Shown here piece by piece: positions 8,577-15,888 of a stretch of DNA of 32,379 nucleotides (positions are counted from its first letter, which is position 1; each line of letters starts with the position of its first letter). The DNA comes from an uncultured Lachnospiraceae bacterium. Its GTDB lineage: Bacteria; Bacillota; Clostridia; Lachnospirales; Lachnospiraceae. The stretch is taken from positions 1 to 32,379 of the forward strand of contig CANDKY010000039.1 in the NCBI GenBank assembly GCA_947385425.1, written 5' to 3'. A model generated the notes under the pieces. The model worked only from the letters and a program-made list of their open reading frames with translations, searched no databases and was not told the origin of the DNA. Position numbers and translations under genes: made by a program.

Positions 8577-9090
8577 TTTTTCGGACTCCTTTCTTTCCTG
8601 TGTTCCGGTGAAGAAAGGCTCCAGTGCAGCAAGTTTATTGTATCACAGGTGAGTTAAGTTGTCACTGGTTTTTGGAGGTTTTATCAAATCATAGAAGTAT
8701 ACCTCTTTGTAAGTCAGTCAATAGTTTCTTCTGTGTACGTGGCTGTACATCAGATTTTCTTTTCCCGTATTTATGTATCATCGAAAAAAAGTATAATACC
8801 AGTTTAAAAGTCGCAGGGACTACCCCCCCCCAGACTATCTGAAAACTCTTTCTGACCGTCCGTCATTCTCCGCTTTGGATGTATTTGGAACGCTTTTATC
8901 AGGCTTATGTTGCATCCGCTCCCCACTTTTGCCATTATATCGGCTTGATTTTGGGATACGGTTTTCGGTGCAGATGGTTTTCGGACAGTCTCCCCCGCGA
9001 CTTTTATAAAACTGCGCATTTAGGAAACACCCGAAGGACGGGGACACACTAACTACTGGCATTTACATCTGTATCTTTGAAGGTAATTCT
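8577..9090. other. Spacer between integrase and zinc-finger operon
   Basis: About 510 bases with no convincing gene on either strand. A run of nine C lies near 8824-8832. Short open frames here lack ribosome sites and family resemblance. The place where Tn916 carries xis holds no Xis-like sequence. Confidence 0.4.
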
Positions 9091-9291
9091 TTATCTTTTT
9101 AATTTATCATAGTATCTTAGACATATTCTTCCATGTCCGTGCCCTGCCGGGACTTCCCTTGAGCAATTATGGCAAAACCATCTGCCGCAAAATTCACATA
9201 GCCCTTCTAATTCACTCAGATTAAATTTCTTCCTGCATACCCCGCAGAGGGCATTCCCATGTTCATCCAGATTCCTTGAATTAGTTCCCAC
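9091..9291 (-). CDS. Small treble-clef/FYVE-like zinc-finger protein
   Basis: A 66-residue protein with seven cysteines in a regular order: CGVC, then CEFC after about 12 residues, CHNC after 4 residues, a GHGHG stretch and a last ICL. This cross-brace-like spacing resembles FYVE/RING-type double zinc fingers. The GTG start (9289-9291) follows a GGAGAAACAG site with good spacing. It lies 22 bases after the 96-aa gene on the same strand, so the two are an operon. The function is unknown; zinc binding and an adaptor or nucleic-acid role are inferences. Confidence 0.6.
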   Translation of the reverse strand: MGTNSRNLDEHGNALCGVCRKKFNLSELEGLCEFCGRWFCHNCSREVPAGHGHGRICLRYYDKLKR

Positions 9292-9313
9292 CTGTTTCTC
9301 CTTCCATTATTTT

Positions 9314-9604
9314 TTATAATCTTCGTCTTCTTTTTTCATCCTCATAAGCCCTTATCTGCACATCCATCAGGTTATCTGTATTAATCCGCTGAAATTCTTC
9401 ATTGGACAATCTTCGCAGATAATTCCTGTGTTGTGAATATGCAGCGCCTTCCACATCACCTCTAACATCATATAGTACGTCATCCAAAGTTCCTCCCCGT
9501 TTTACCGTATCTATTTCTTTAGCGATATCAATTCCGGTCTGGCTTTTTACACCGTTAAGCATCGCTTTTCCTGCTACGCTGAAAACAGCTCCTAAAAGTC
9601 CCAT
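9314..9604 (-). CDS. Small hypothetical protein, first gene of the zinc-finger operon
   Basis: A 96-residue protein with a glycine/alanine-rich, weakly hydrophobic start (GLLGAVFSVAGKAMLNGV) and a charged Arg-rich end (DEKRRRRL). There is no clear transmembrane segment and I do not recognise a family. The ATG has a strong AAAGGAG site. It sits right after the decayed WYL regulator and is followed by the zinc-finger gene, so it is probably cargo driven from the shared upstream leader. Confidence 0.6.
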   Translation of the reverse strand: MGLLGAVFSVAGKAMLNGVKSQTGIDIAKEIDTVKRGGTLDDVLYDVRGDVEGAAYSQHRNYLRRLSNEEFQRINTDNLMDVQIRAYEDEKRRRRL

Positions 9605-9649
9605 CTGTATTCTCCTTTCTTTATTTTTTCTGCCTGTCTTGGCACATCA

Positions 9650-9824
9650 TAACATACAGGATGTGTTTCCGGCTCCATTTTCCTGCAGTTTTTCGTTTTC
9701 GGATAAAAACTGCTATTGGCATGATAATCCCGGGATATGTTATTTTTGGAAATCCCGTATTCATCAACAGGTTCTGCTGCCGATATACGCTCCCTGTCAG
9801 TGTTCTTTAAAAAATTACAATCAT
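9650..9824 (-). pseudogene. WYL-family regulator remnant (copy 1)
   Basis: Starting at ATG 9822-9824, the sequence parallels the copy at 14437 (IFYRALTGE-type start, HTH ending ...ISRD). Here codon 6 is TAA, and one base is missing before the tract encoding the NTGFP/EYGIS region, so the frame changes before ISRDYHANSSF. Only the N-terminal HTH portion is left; the WYL ligand-binding domain is absent. The parent family consists of DeoR-like HTH-WYL transcription regulators. Confidence 0.6.
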
Positions 9825-10105
9825 CTTTCCCTTCTTTCCTATCTACCACCTCCACAGACTTTCTTTCCCCGTTCAGATGCTATTATACTCTTTCATGCAG
9901 ACAGCTCTTTGTCCATCAAAAAATTTTTGATTTTTTAGACAATGGAAGATGCGTATATCCACATATCCTGACGGTTCCATGTCCCCCTTCATAGTTTCCT
10001 TCAATATTATATAATGTATACAGATGATAATCAAGCATATCATTTGCATGAGCAAATTATTTAGAAGACCCTTATAACGTATAATTTCAGCAGGAGGGAT
10101 TCATC

Positions 10106-10165
10106 ATGGTATAATTACGCATTCTGGAAATACTTGAAGAACAGGAATGCACAAAATGCCGTTAG
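10106..10165 (+). pseudogene. XRE regulator remnant (copy 1)
   Basis: With a CAGGAGGG ribosome site, the frame begins M-V-stop-LRILEILEEQE and ends after 20 codons. It matches the start of the intact XRE gene at 14153 (MVRLRILEILEGQGHTK), with an in-frame TAA at codon 3. Homology to the intact copy fades around 10160. It is dead, but shows that the inverted module once carried both divergent genes. Confidence 0.7.
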
Positions 10166-11130
10166 TTTTTCATCTGTTTTTCAATATGACAGTATAAAAG
10201 GATATGTTTTCCCTGTCTTTGAAGCATCTTTTTCCGCTCATTTATTGACAATTTACCAGGAAATAATAAGGAACCGCATTACCTGTTATTTTCCGTTTCA
10301 TCCGTCCTGCTCTGTTAGACACATGGGAAAATTCCCGTTATCGGGAAAATTTCTTCATAAAATTTTTTTAAAATTTCTGACCGTCCACATATTTTTTAAA
10401 AAAATATCGGAAAAATTTTCCGGATACCAGGATTTCTTTCGGTTCCATATCCGTAACCGGCACAAAGACAGAACGTCATTTCCTTCCTGCACAGCCCAAA
10501 ATCCAAATCTCAGTCCCACGCCTCCGCCAAAACTACGGAGCCTTACAGTTCCTGCGGTGTGTTCCCTGGCATACCCATAAGGCGCTCTTCCATCCGGCAG
10601 TCCGGTTCGGTTCCGCACGGCGCATCCCGGAAAACTTTCCGGGACATGCCGCATGGGAAACGTCCGGCTCTTTTCCAGCTATCCTTATGAATACGTCACT
10701 GCAGACCTGTCTTCCGGCAAACATAGAGACAATGCCCGCCATTCGGAACAGCCTACCCCTTTCCCTTTTCCGATACCCTTTACGGCAATCCTCAAATGTC
10801 CGGTAAATGCACAAAATTCATACAGCCTTTCCCATATGTCCTCTGGTATATATCCAGTTCTTCCGGAACGCCTGTTATACCTGCAGGCTTATCCTGTAAG
10901 AGCCGGAAAGGCTGCATGTTGAAACAAAAAACTTTTTTATCATTGTAATTGGAGATACGGCAATAGGAAAAGTAAAAAATATTTTTCTGCATTTTGAAGG
11001 GAGAAAGAATATTTTAGGCAGGGACCGTATTGTTATAGGTAATTTTATGTGATATATTTAAAGTTAACAGATATATTTTAACCGCCCGGGGAAAATAAAT
11101 GAACATGAAAACATACATCAAAGCGGGAAA
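10166..11130. other. Gene-poor, hairpin-rich segment
   Basis: About 960 bases without a gene I can support. Open frames on either strand are interrupted and lack ribosome sites. The minus strand at 10792-10992 gives a protein-like piece (GITGVPEELDIYQRTYGKG) that may come from a decayed gene, but I do not recognise it. Several GGAAA/TTTCC inverted pairs occur, for example around 10325-10352 (CCCGTTATCGGG core), around 10410-10425 and at 10625-10644 (TCCCGGAAA with TTTCCGGGA). Confidence 0.4.
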
Positions 11131-11148
11131 ATGTGGAGGAAAGATAGT

Positions 11149-12039
11149 GTGGGAGATAAAACGGAAAATAGGATAGTGGCTAATAATACCTGGGAAGAAC
11201 TGGGGATATCCAATGATTTCCTGTTTGGGAAAATTATGCAGAACCCGGAACTGTGCAAGGGGCTGCTGCAAAGGATATTCCCGGAACTGGAAATAGACCG
11301 GATTGAATATCCGGAGATACAGAAGGGCATAAAACCGGATGTGGATGCAAAAAGTGTGAGGCTTGATGTGTATGTAAAAGATGGCAGAGGTACTGTTTAT
11401 GACATGGAAATGCAGGTGGTAAACACAAAGGAACTTCCCAGAAGGAGCAGGTATTACCAAAGTATGATAGATTTGCAGATGATAGATAAGGGACAGACAT
11501 ATAAACAGTTAAACCGGAGTTATGTCATTTTCATATGCCCGTTTGATATATTTTCAGAGGGGAGGCATATCTATACGTTTGAAAACTTCTGCAAGGAGGA
11601 TAAGAATATACGGTTAGATGACGGTACTGTAAAAGTATTCCTTAATTCGGAAAGCGGGATGGATGATGTAAGCAGGGAACTGAAAGCTTTCCTGGATTAT
11701 GTGGCCGGGAGGAAATCAGAAGATTCCTTTGTCATGAGGCTGGAGGAAGCAGTGAGGGAAGCAAAAAAGAACCGGGAATGGAGGCATGAGTATATGACTT
11801 TGTTAATGCGTGACCAGGAGAATATTGAAAAAGGCTTTGAGCAGGGTATTGAAAAAGGTATTGAAAAAGGTATTGAAAAAGGTATCAAAAAAGGTATCGA
11901 AAAGGGTAAAATTTGGGGTTCCATTTCCATGTGCCGTGATTTTGGGATGCCAGATGACATGATTTCAAAAAAGCTGCAGGAAAAATACCATCTGTCGGAA
12001 GAAGAGGCAATGGAGTATCTGCAGGCTGAAATGGCCTGA
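11149..12039 (+). CDS. Rpn family recombination-promoting nuclease / putative transposase (PD-(D/E)XK)
   Basis: A 296-residue protein of the PD-(D/E)XK 'transposase' group (PF12784-like, Rpn/RpnA relatives), whose members are DNA endonucleases that raise RecA-independent recombination. The fold is shown by SNDFLFGKIMQNPELCKGLL near the start, KPDVDAKSVRLDVYVKD with the acidic centre, and VYDMEMQV giving the E-x-Q catalytic strand. A KLNRSYVIFICPFD-type segment follows (here QLNRSYVIF). A repeat of GIEKG units lies near 225-255, as often in this family. The frame is open from an ATG at 11131, but the GTG at 11149 has a better site (TGGAGG, nine bases away). A terminator follows at 12108. It stands alone between the inverted modules and may be an inserted genetic hitch-hiker. 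Confidence 0.88.
   Translation: MGDKTENRIVANNTWEELGISNDFLFGKIMQNPELCKGLLQRIFPELEIDRIEYPEIQKGIKPDVDAKSVRLDVYVKDGRGTVYDMEMQVVNTKELPRRSRYYQSMIDLQMIDKGQTYKQLNRSYVIFICPFDIFSEGRHIYTFENFCKEDKNIRLDDGTVKVFLNSESGMDDVSRELKAFLDYVAGRKSEDSFVMRLEEAVREAKKNREWRHEYMTLLMRDQENIEKGFEQGIEKGIEKGIEKGIKKGIEKGKIWGSISMCRDFGMPDDMISKKLQEKYHLSEEEAMEYLQAEMA
11833..11904 (+). repeat. 12-bp tandem repeat within the Rpn gene
   Basis: Six consecutive 12-base units of the type GGTATTGAAAAA; units 2-4 are identical and the others differ by a few bases. They encode repeats of Gly-Ile-Glu-Lys. The unit length is a multiple of three, so changes in copy number would keep the frame. Confidence 0.9.
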
Positions 12040-12107
12040 TTCCATGGACGGATATGGATTGGCATATCAGGTAAAAAAAGGGTTGCCGGATAAAATGTAA
12101 AATAGAG

Positions 12108-12148
12108 GAGGGATTCCTGCATTATTTTGGGAATACCCTCTTTTTTTT
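12108..12148 (+). terminator. Rho-independent terminator after the Rpn gene
   Basis: Arms GAGGGATTCC (12108-12117) and GGAATACCCTC (12130-12140) pair with one bulged base and are followed by eight T. It lies about 70 bases after the Rpn stop. Confidence 0.85.
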
Positions 12149-12304
12149 GCTGGCAGTAGTTAAATGGCCGGTGATTTTAATATGCGGTGGAAGAAAAGCT
12201 GTGCCTGTATGGGAACATTGCTTTTCTTTTTTGTTACAGACATTCCTGTTATATAGGTGGTTAATAATTGGAGATGGAAATTAAACAGGGCCGGTATATT
12301 TCAT

Positions 12305-12484
12305 TTACCTGCTATTTTCGGATATAAAGTTTTCAACAGCGGATTTCGGGATTTTCCAGTTTCTCCCTATGCGGAAGGCTCTTATCTTCTTTTCTTTTAG
12401 TAGGCGGTATGCATGGTTTTTACCAATCATAAGGATACCGCAGAGTTCCTCCATGGTCAGCAGTTCGTTATATTGTTCTAACAT
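12305..12484 (-). CDS. Small excisionase-like HTH protein (HTH_17/MerR-like)
   Basis: A 59-residue DNA-binding protein. It opens MLEQYNELLTMEELCGILMI, then GKNHAYRLLKEKKIRAFRIG and RNWKIPKSAVENFI. This is the winged-HTH layout of excisionase-family proteins: helix 1, recognition helix, then a wing with R-I-G-R-x-W-x-I-P. The ATG (12482-12484) has a GGAGGGAGTAACT leader. It points away from the mobilization genes. It may act as a recombination directionality factor for an integrase lacking its own xis, such as the one at 7.4 kb, or as a repressor; this is inference. Confidence 0.82.
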   Translation of the reverse strand: MLEQYNELLTMEELCGILMIGKNHAYRLLKEKKIRAFRIGRNWKIPKSAVENFISENSR

Positions 12485-12680
12485 AGTTACTCCCTCCAGT
12501 CTTTTAGTATAATGTTATATACTTCTGAAAAAATAAAAAGTCCAGGTAACGGAATAGGGTATAAAAAGGCGCGTGATAATTTAAAATAACTTTTTTTATA
12601 ACATATGAATGAAAGATAAACAGTCTGGCCCCTGCAGGAAACAAATGCCGGGTTATTTACCGTGTAACACAAATTGCGTG

Positions 12681-12732
12681 TTTACTATTACCCGTAAGGG
12701 TAAGCGAAGTGGCACTTACGGGTAATAGTAAA
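12681..12732. other. Candidate oriT / nic-region inverted repeat
   Basis: Two perfect 18-base complementary arms, 12681-12698 (ends ATTACCCGTAAG) and 12715-12732 (starts CTTACGGGTAAT), flank a 16-base loop that contains GCGAAGTGG. There is no T-tract, and no gene ends nearby to need a terminator. It lies 250 bases upstream of mobC and the relaxase, the usual place of an oriT in MOBP-type mobilizable elements. The AAGTGGCACTTA core loosely resembles MOBP nic regions. The nick position is not assigned. Confidence 0.55.
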
Positions 12733-12864
12733 ATTGAAATAGTATAAAAACTTAATCATCTTATTTCCTTAAGTATCAATATTATTTTAATTATAATTAA
12801 AAGCAATGGTTTTTGCTATGGGTGTCCAGGAGAAAATTTTATTTTAATCTCTCCGGGTCTAATT

Positions 12865-12943
12865 CCCCGCAGCTCTGCTGCGCAACAAACTAATGACGAG
12901 CGAAGCGAGTCTCGGGCTGATACCCCGCAGCTCTGCTGCGGGG
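12865..12943. repeat. Duplicated CCCCGCAG hairpin in the mobC leader
   Basis: The sequence CCCCGCAGCTCTGCTGCG occurs at 12865-12882 and again at 12923-12940. The second copy extends to form a full 8-bp hairpin (CCCCGCAG / CTGCGGGG, 12923-12943). A GACGAGCGAAGCGAGTC segment lies between. Both are in the untranslated leader of the mob operon and may be relaxosome or control sites. Confidence 0.6.
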
Positions 12944-12982
12944 AGTTTCATTCATTAAGCACTGCCCGAAGGGAGGAACTAT

Positions 12983-13300
12983 ATGGACAATACCATGAAG
13001 AATTATTTATCTAAGGATACGACAGTAACCATAAGGCTGACACAGGAACAAAAGAAGAAAATCCAGAAAAAGGCGGGAAAACGGGGAATGACAACCAGCA
13101 CGTATATGAAGGAAACTGCCATGGCCGGACTGGAGAGAAGGTGCAGCAGGGATAAAAGAAGGGTTGCGGGGATGGTCAAAAGGCAGGAGGTGCTGAATGA
13201 AATTTATGTGCTGGTAAAAAAGGACAGGGTACAGGATGAAGTACGTGAAGCAGTGGAAAAACTGCTGGAAGAGGAGGCAGGGTTATGGCAATGCTTATGA
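12983..13300 (+). CDS. mobC: MobC-like relaxosome accessory protein
   Basis: A 105-residue basic protein. The segment TVTIRLTQEQKKKIQKKAGK followed by RGMTTSTYMKETAM is the ribbon-helix-helix pattern of MobC-like relaxosome proteins, which bind oriT and help the relaxase nick. The remainder is helical and charged. The start follows a GGGAGGAACTAT site. Its 3' end overlaps the relaxase start by 16 bases, so the two are coupled, as is usual for mobC-mobA pairs. The candidate oriT lies upstream. Confidence 0.85.
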   Translation: MDNTMKNYLSKDTTVTIRLTQEQKKKIQKKAGKRGMTTSTYMKETAMAGLERRCSRDKRRVAGMVKRQEVLNEIYVLVKKDRVQDEVREAVEKLLEEEAGLWQCL

Positions 13301-13884
13301 TGATGCGGCGTGGGGGTTACACAAACAAGGATGCCGTGGATAATCTTATTCATTATGTCACCAGGACAAGGAGGAATGAGGACAGGGGGGATGAACTGGT
13401 TGCGTGGGGCGGGATGGGGGTCGGCTGTTACGGTGGCCCGGAACTGGCAATCACCCAAATCCGGTATGTACAGGACTGCTATGGCATAGAAGCAAGGGGC
13501 GGGAGGCGGATGTTCCATGAAGTGCTTTGTATTAGGGATGAAGAGTTTGGATGGCTGGCACACAGCTATGGGGCAGCTTACCAGATAGGGATGGGATGTG
13601 CGGGGTATTACTATTCCATGGGGTTCCAGGTGGTATTTGCAGTACACCATCCGAAGCATAAACAGCCGGACAGCAGCATAGCCAACAAATGGGTGCATAT
13701 ACATTTTGCGGTTAATACCATTAATTTCAGGGACGGGAGGAAGTGGCATACCAGTTTTCGGGAAAACTATGCAAGGGAAAGGGCTTTCAATGATATTATG
13801 GGGGATTTATGCGGGCTGGGGAGGAGGCATTTATATTTACCCGTGCATAAACAGGCCTGTGGATGGGCCGGGACAGCCGGTTGA
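13285..13884 (+). CDS. MobA/VirD2-like relaxase, short form
   Basis: A 199-residue relaxase. Near the N-terminus, DNLIHYVTRTRR matches the motif with the nicking Tyr. Later VFAVHHPKHK and, after the SSIANKW segment, HIHFAVNTIN give the three-histidine metal site (H...HxH, with the downstream Asn) of MOBP relaxases. It would cut one strand at oriT and remain bound to the 5' end. Most MOBP relaxases carry a further 100-400 residues; this one ends soon after the catalytic core (at ...CGWAGTAG), so it is either a minimal form or shortened. Its ATG lies within the end of mobC. It converges on the XRE gene 29 bases beyond. Confidence 0.85.
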   Translation: MAMLMMMRRGGYTNKDAVDNLIHYVTRTRRNEDRGDELVAWGGMGVGCYGGPELAITQIRYVQDCYGIEARGGRRMFHEVLCIRDEEFGWLAHSYGAAYQIGMGCAGYYYSMGFQVVFAVHHPKHKQPDSSIANKWVHIHFAVNTINFRDGRKWHTSFRENYARERAFNDIMGDLCGLGRRHLYLPVHKQACGWAGTAG

Positions 13885-13913
13885 ATATGCAGGGAAGAAA
13901 AGAGGACAGCCGC

Positions 13914-14153
13914 CTATTGCTGGCTGTCTGTCCCCGGCAGGCTATTATCGTCAGGCGTCTGTTCAAACAGTTCCCCTACCGGGATATCCAGTACCCGGCT
14001 GAGTTTATCAAGGGTTTCAAACCGGATGCTGGAAATATTGTTTTCCACAATATTTTTGAAGTTCCGGTAACTCATCATATCCATCCGCTTATAAAGCCAG
14101 TATTTCGTGTGCCCCTGCCCTTCGAGTATTTCCAGAATGCGTAATCTTACCAT
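13914..14153 (-). CDS. XRE (Cro/C1-type) HTH regulator
   Basis: A 79-residue single-domain HTH_3 protein: the first helices (RLRILEILEGQGHTKYWLYK), then MSYRNFKNIVENN, ISSIRFETLDKLSRVLDIPV and GELFE, which is the classic ending of the domain. The ATG has a CAGGAGGG site. It is transcribed away from the leader it shares with the decayed WYL gene at 14437 and converges with the relaxase, so it probably controls the mob genes and/or the cargo operon. A broken copy lies at 10106. Confidence 0.88.
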   Translation of the reverse strand: MVRLRILEILEGQGHTKYWLYKRMDMMSYRNFKNIVENNISSIRFETLDKLSRVLDIPVGELFEQTPDDNSLPGTDSQQ

Positions 14154-14621
14154 GGCAAATCCCTCCTGTTGAAATTATAAGTTATAAGGTTTCTTCAAAT
14201 AATTTGCTCATATAAATGATATGCTTGATTATCGTTCGTATACGCCATATAATATTGATGGGGCTATAAAAGAGGACGGAACCGTCAGGAAATACGAATA
14301 TGCGAGTCTGCCAGTGTCTGTAAAAATTTAAATAAATTTTTTATACGGACAAAAGGGTGTCCACATGGAAGAGTATAATAGCGCCTGGGCGGGGAAAGAA
14401 AGTCTGTGGAGGTGGTAGATGGGAAAGGAGGGAAGGATGACTGCAATATTTTACAGGGCACTGACAGGGGAGTGTATGCCGGTAGCAGGGCTTGTAGAAG
14501 AATACGGGGTTTCCGCGAGGAACATATCCCGGACATCCATGCAATAAGGCAGTCCCTGTCAAATAACAGGGAACTGGTGGATGATATGGAACCTGAAAAT
14601 GAGACTAGGGAAAGGTGCTGA
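14094..14621. repeat. Inverted repeat arm 2: XRE/WYL divergent regulator module
   Basis: Counterpart of 9640-10165 in the opposite orientation, about 4 kb away. It includes the first 60 bases of the intact XRE gene, an intergenic leader of about 280 bases with a GAGTATAATAGC block, and the WYL remnant. The arms differ at many single bases and small indels, so the duplication is old or each arm came from a separate related element. Confidence 0.8.
14437..14621 (+). pseudogene. WYL-family regulator remnant (copy 2)
   Basis: From ATG 14437 (site GGAGGGAAGG) the frame reads MTAIFYRALTGECMPVAGLV then EEYGVSARNISR and stops after 36 residues. A shifted frame goes on with DIHAIRQSLSNNRELVDDME and ends at 14621. 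Restoring one G near 14531 joins the two into the N-terminal HTH of a DeoR/WYL-type regulator. The WYL sensory domain is missing here too. Confidence 0.7.
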
Positions 14622-14667
14622 TGGTTATGTTGTAATAAGTAGGAGGAAAAGAATATAAGAGTAGAAA

Positions 14668-14805
14668 ATGATTACTTCAAGGACTATAGGAAAGTGTCTG
14701 TTTCTAATTATATCCAGCAAATTTGTAATGATAAGCTTGATACCAATTGCAATGGCCCTAGGCTGTTCCGTGTATGTGAAATATGAAAGGAGGATGAAAC
14801 AGTGA
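14668..14805 (+). CDS. Small single-pass membrane peptide
   Basis: A 45-residue protein with one hydrophobic segment (CLFLIISSKFVMISLIPIAM and on to ALGCSVYV) and a basic tail (KYERRMKQ), which suggests membrane insertion with the tail in the cytoplasm. The ribosome site for its ATG is weak and distant (AGGAGGAAAAG, about 18 bases upstream). Its stop overlaps the GTG of the next gene (GTGA), which supports coupled translation. The family is unknown. Confidence 0.5.
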   Translation: MITSRTIGKCLFLIISSKFVMISLIPIAMALGCSVYVKYERRMKQ

Positions 14806-15185
14806 AGACCAATAAACATAGAATTCTTAATAAATTGACAGGAAGAAATATGGAAACCATATATATTTCTTTGGATGAGATGGTAAATTTGATAGATAAA
14901 TATTACATTACAGAAGCTGTTTCAGAAGAAGAATATAAAGCAATTTGGAAAACGGTAACGGGCGGCTGGACAAGAGTTAAAAATTTATGGTCTAAGGATG
15001 GAAAATATGAAATGCATGTGTCACGCTATAATATGGTCAGCATTTTTAATATGAAGGACTATAATTGGATATGGATACATGAAATAGAAACAGATAAATT
15101 TTTTGAATATAGGGCTTTGTTCTACGGAAAATTCAAGAAAAAGGTAAAAGAAAAAATCAAAGCAGAAAAAAAGAGCGGGGTGTAA
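14802..15185 (+). CDS. Hypothetical 127-aa protein of the zinc-ribbon/membrane operon
   Basis: A basic, Tyr- and Trp-rich soluble protein (segments KAIWKTVTGGWTRVKNLW and DYNWIWIHEIETDKFFEYR) with a lysine-rich C-terminus. The GTG start follows GAAAGGAGG at nine bases and overlaps the previous stop by four bases. The next gene starts 2 bases after its stop, so it lies in a tight operon. No family is recognised. Confidence 0.65.
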   Translation: MKTNKHRILNKLTGRNMETIYISLDEMVNLIDKYYITEAVSEEEYKAIWKTVTGGWTRVKNLWSKDGKYEMHVSRYNMVSIFNMKDYNWIWIHEIETDKFFEYRALFYGKFKKKVKEKIKAEKKSGV

Positions 15186-15187
15186 TT

Positions 15188-15550
15188 ATGGTAAACGGTA
15201 TATTTGCAATTGTGCTGGTGGTTTGGATAGTGGTTTTGCTAATATTGTATCACAAATTTTTTGAGGTATACTATTTTGATTTGGGACATGGAATGTTAAA
15301 AGAAATTTGTACAGCTTTTTTTCTCGGGTTAATTATGACAGGGTTAACATTTTATTTATGGTGGCTGACAGCAATCATCATCATTATTGCAGGGCTGATT
15401 TTTAGAAATAAAGTATCAAGTAATATTCCCCTTATTATTGCAATTATTCTTGGAGTTATTGTGGGAATTTTGGGAATGTCTATTAGGTCGGATAATAGTA
15501 CAAACACTGATGAAGCCAGCATTGTAGTAGATGTTTGTAAATGGGATTAA
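15188..15550 (+). CDS. Small polytopic membrane protein
   Basis: A 120-residue protein with about four hydrophobic segments: IFAIVLVVWIVVLLILY, the stretch around FFLGLIMTGLTFYLWWL, AIIIIIAGLIF, and IPLIIAIILGVIVGILGM. It ends in a short acidic tail. It starts 2 bases after the 127-aa gene, so it is translated from the same message. The family is unknown; a membrane partner of the neighbouring small proteins is likely. Confidence 0.65.
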   Translation: MVNGIFAIVLVVWIVVLLILYHKFFEVYYFDLGHGMLKEICTAFFLGLIMTGLTFYLWWLTAIIIIIAGLIFRNKVSSNIPLIIAIILGVIVGILGMSIRSDNSTNTDEASIVVDVCKWD

Positions 15551-15605
15551 AAGAACAGATGGGATAACCTGCTGGAATGGATAAACTGGGCAGTTTTTCC
15601 AGTAG

Positions 15606-15800
15606 CAGCCAGGATGCCATGAATTCAAGGGAAGTATCAAGTATTTGGAGATTGTTTCATTCGGTCAGTGCGGGGCGTTGTCTGCAGGACTCTGCCTTGT
15701 TTATGCGATGGCATTCCTGACTGTAGCAATTGCAGCACTGGCCGCCAGGGTTAAAAAAAACGATAAAAAAATTGGGTTAATTATGGTGGCTTGGAATTAG
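15606..15800 (+). pseudogene. Fragment of a membrane protein
   Basis: An open stretch without a good start reads KYLEIVSFGQCGALSAGLCL, then VYAMAFLTVAIAALAARV and a basic tail, ending at TAG 15798-15800. It looks like the last transmembrane helix of a lost gene. An ATG at 15708 could give a 30-aa peptide, but no ribosome site is seen. This is the only coding-like sequence in the 338-base gap. Confidence 0.3.
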
Positions 15801-15888
15801 CTGTAGATATAGGAAGAAAGAAATAATGTTTTAACTGGGATATCGGGATAGAATTTATATTTTGATTAAGAAAAGAAAGGAATACAAT

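Larger units (their letters stand above)
9640..10165. repeat. Inverted repeat arm 1: XRE/WYL divergent regulator module
   Basis: This stretch is a diverged, inverted copy of 14094-14621. On the minus strand, shared blocks in the same order include AATAATTTGCTCAT, AAATGATATGCTTGATTATC, ATATAATATTGA, GGAACCGTCAGGA, GAGTATAATAGC and GGGGAAAGAAAGTCTGTGGA. It covers the start of an XRE gene, the intergenic leader and a WYL-like gene, in one common layout. Both arms have small cargo genes downstream of the WYL end. Confidence 0.8.

Noticed and set aside
8804-9019. A 71-aa minus-strand frame upstream of the left integrase as a possible xis
   Set aside because: It lacks the Xis winged-helix pattern and a ribosome site, and it runs through the C9 tract.
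10134-10580. A 148-aa plus-strand frame in the hairpin-rich segment
   Set aside because: It has no ribosome site, its composition is unlike a protein, and it overlaps the end of the XRE remnant.
11833-11904. Tandem 12-bp repeats as a CRISPR or regulatory array
   Set aside because: Units are contiguous without spacers, keep the frame and encode the GIEKG repeats common in Rpn-family proteins.
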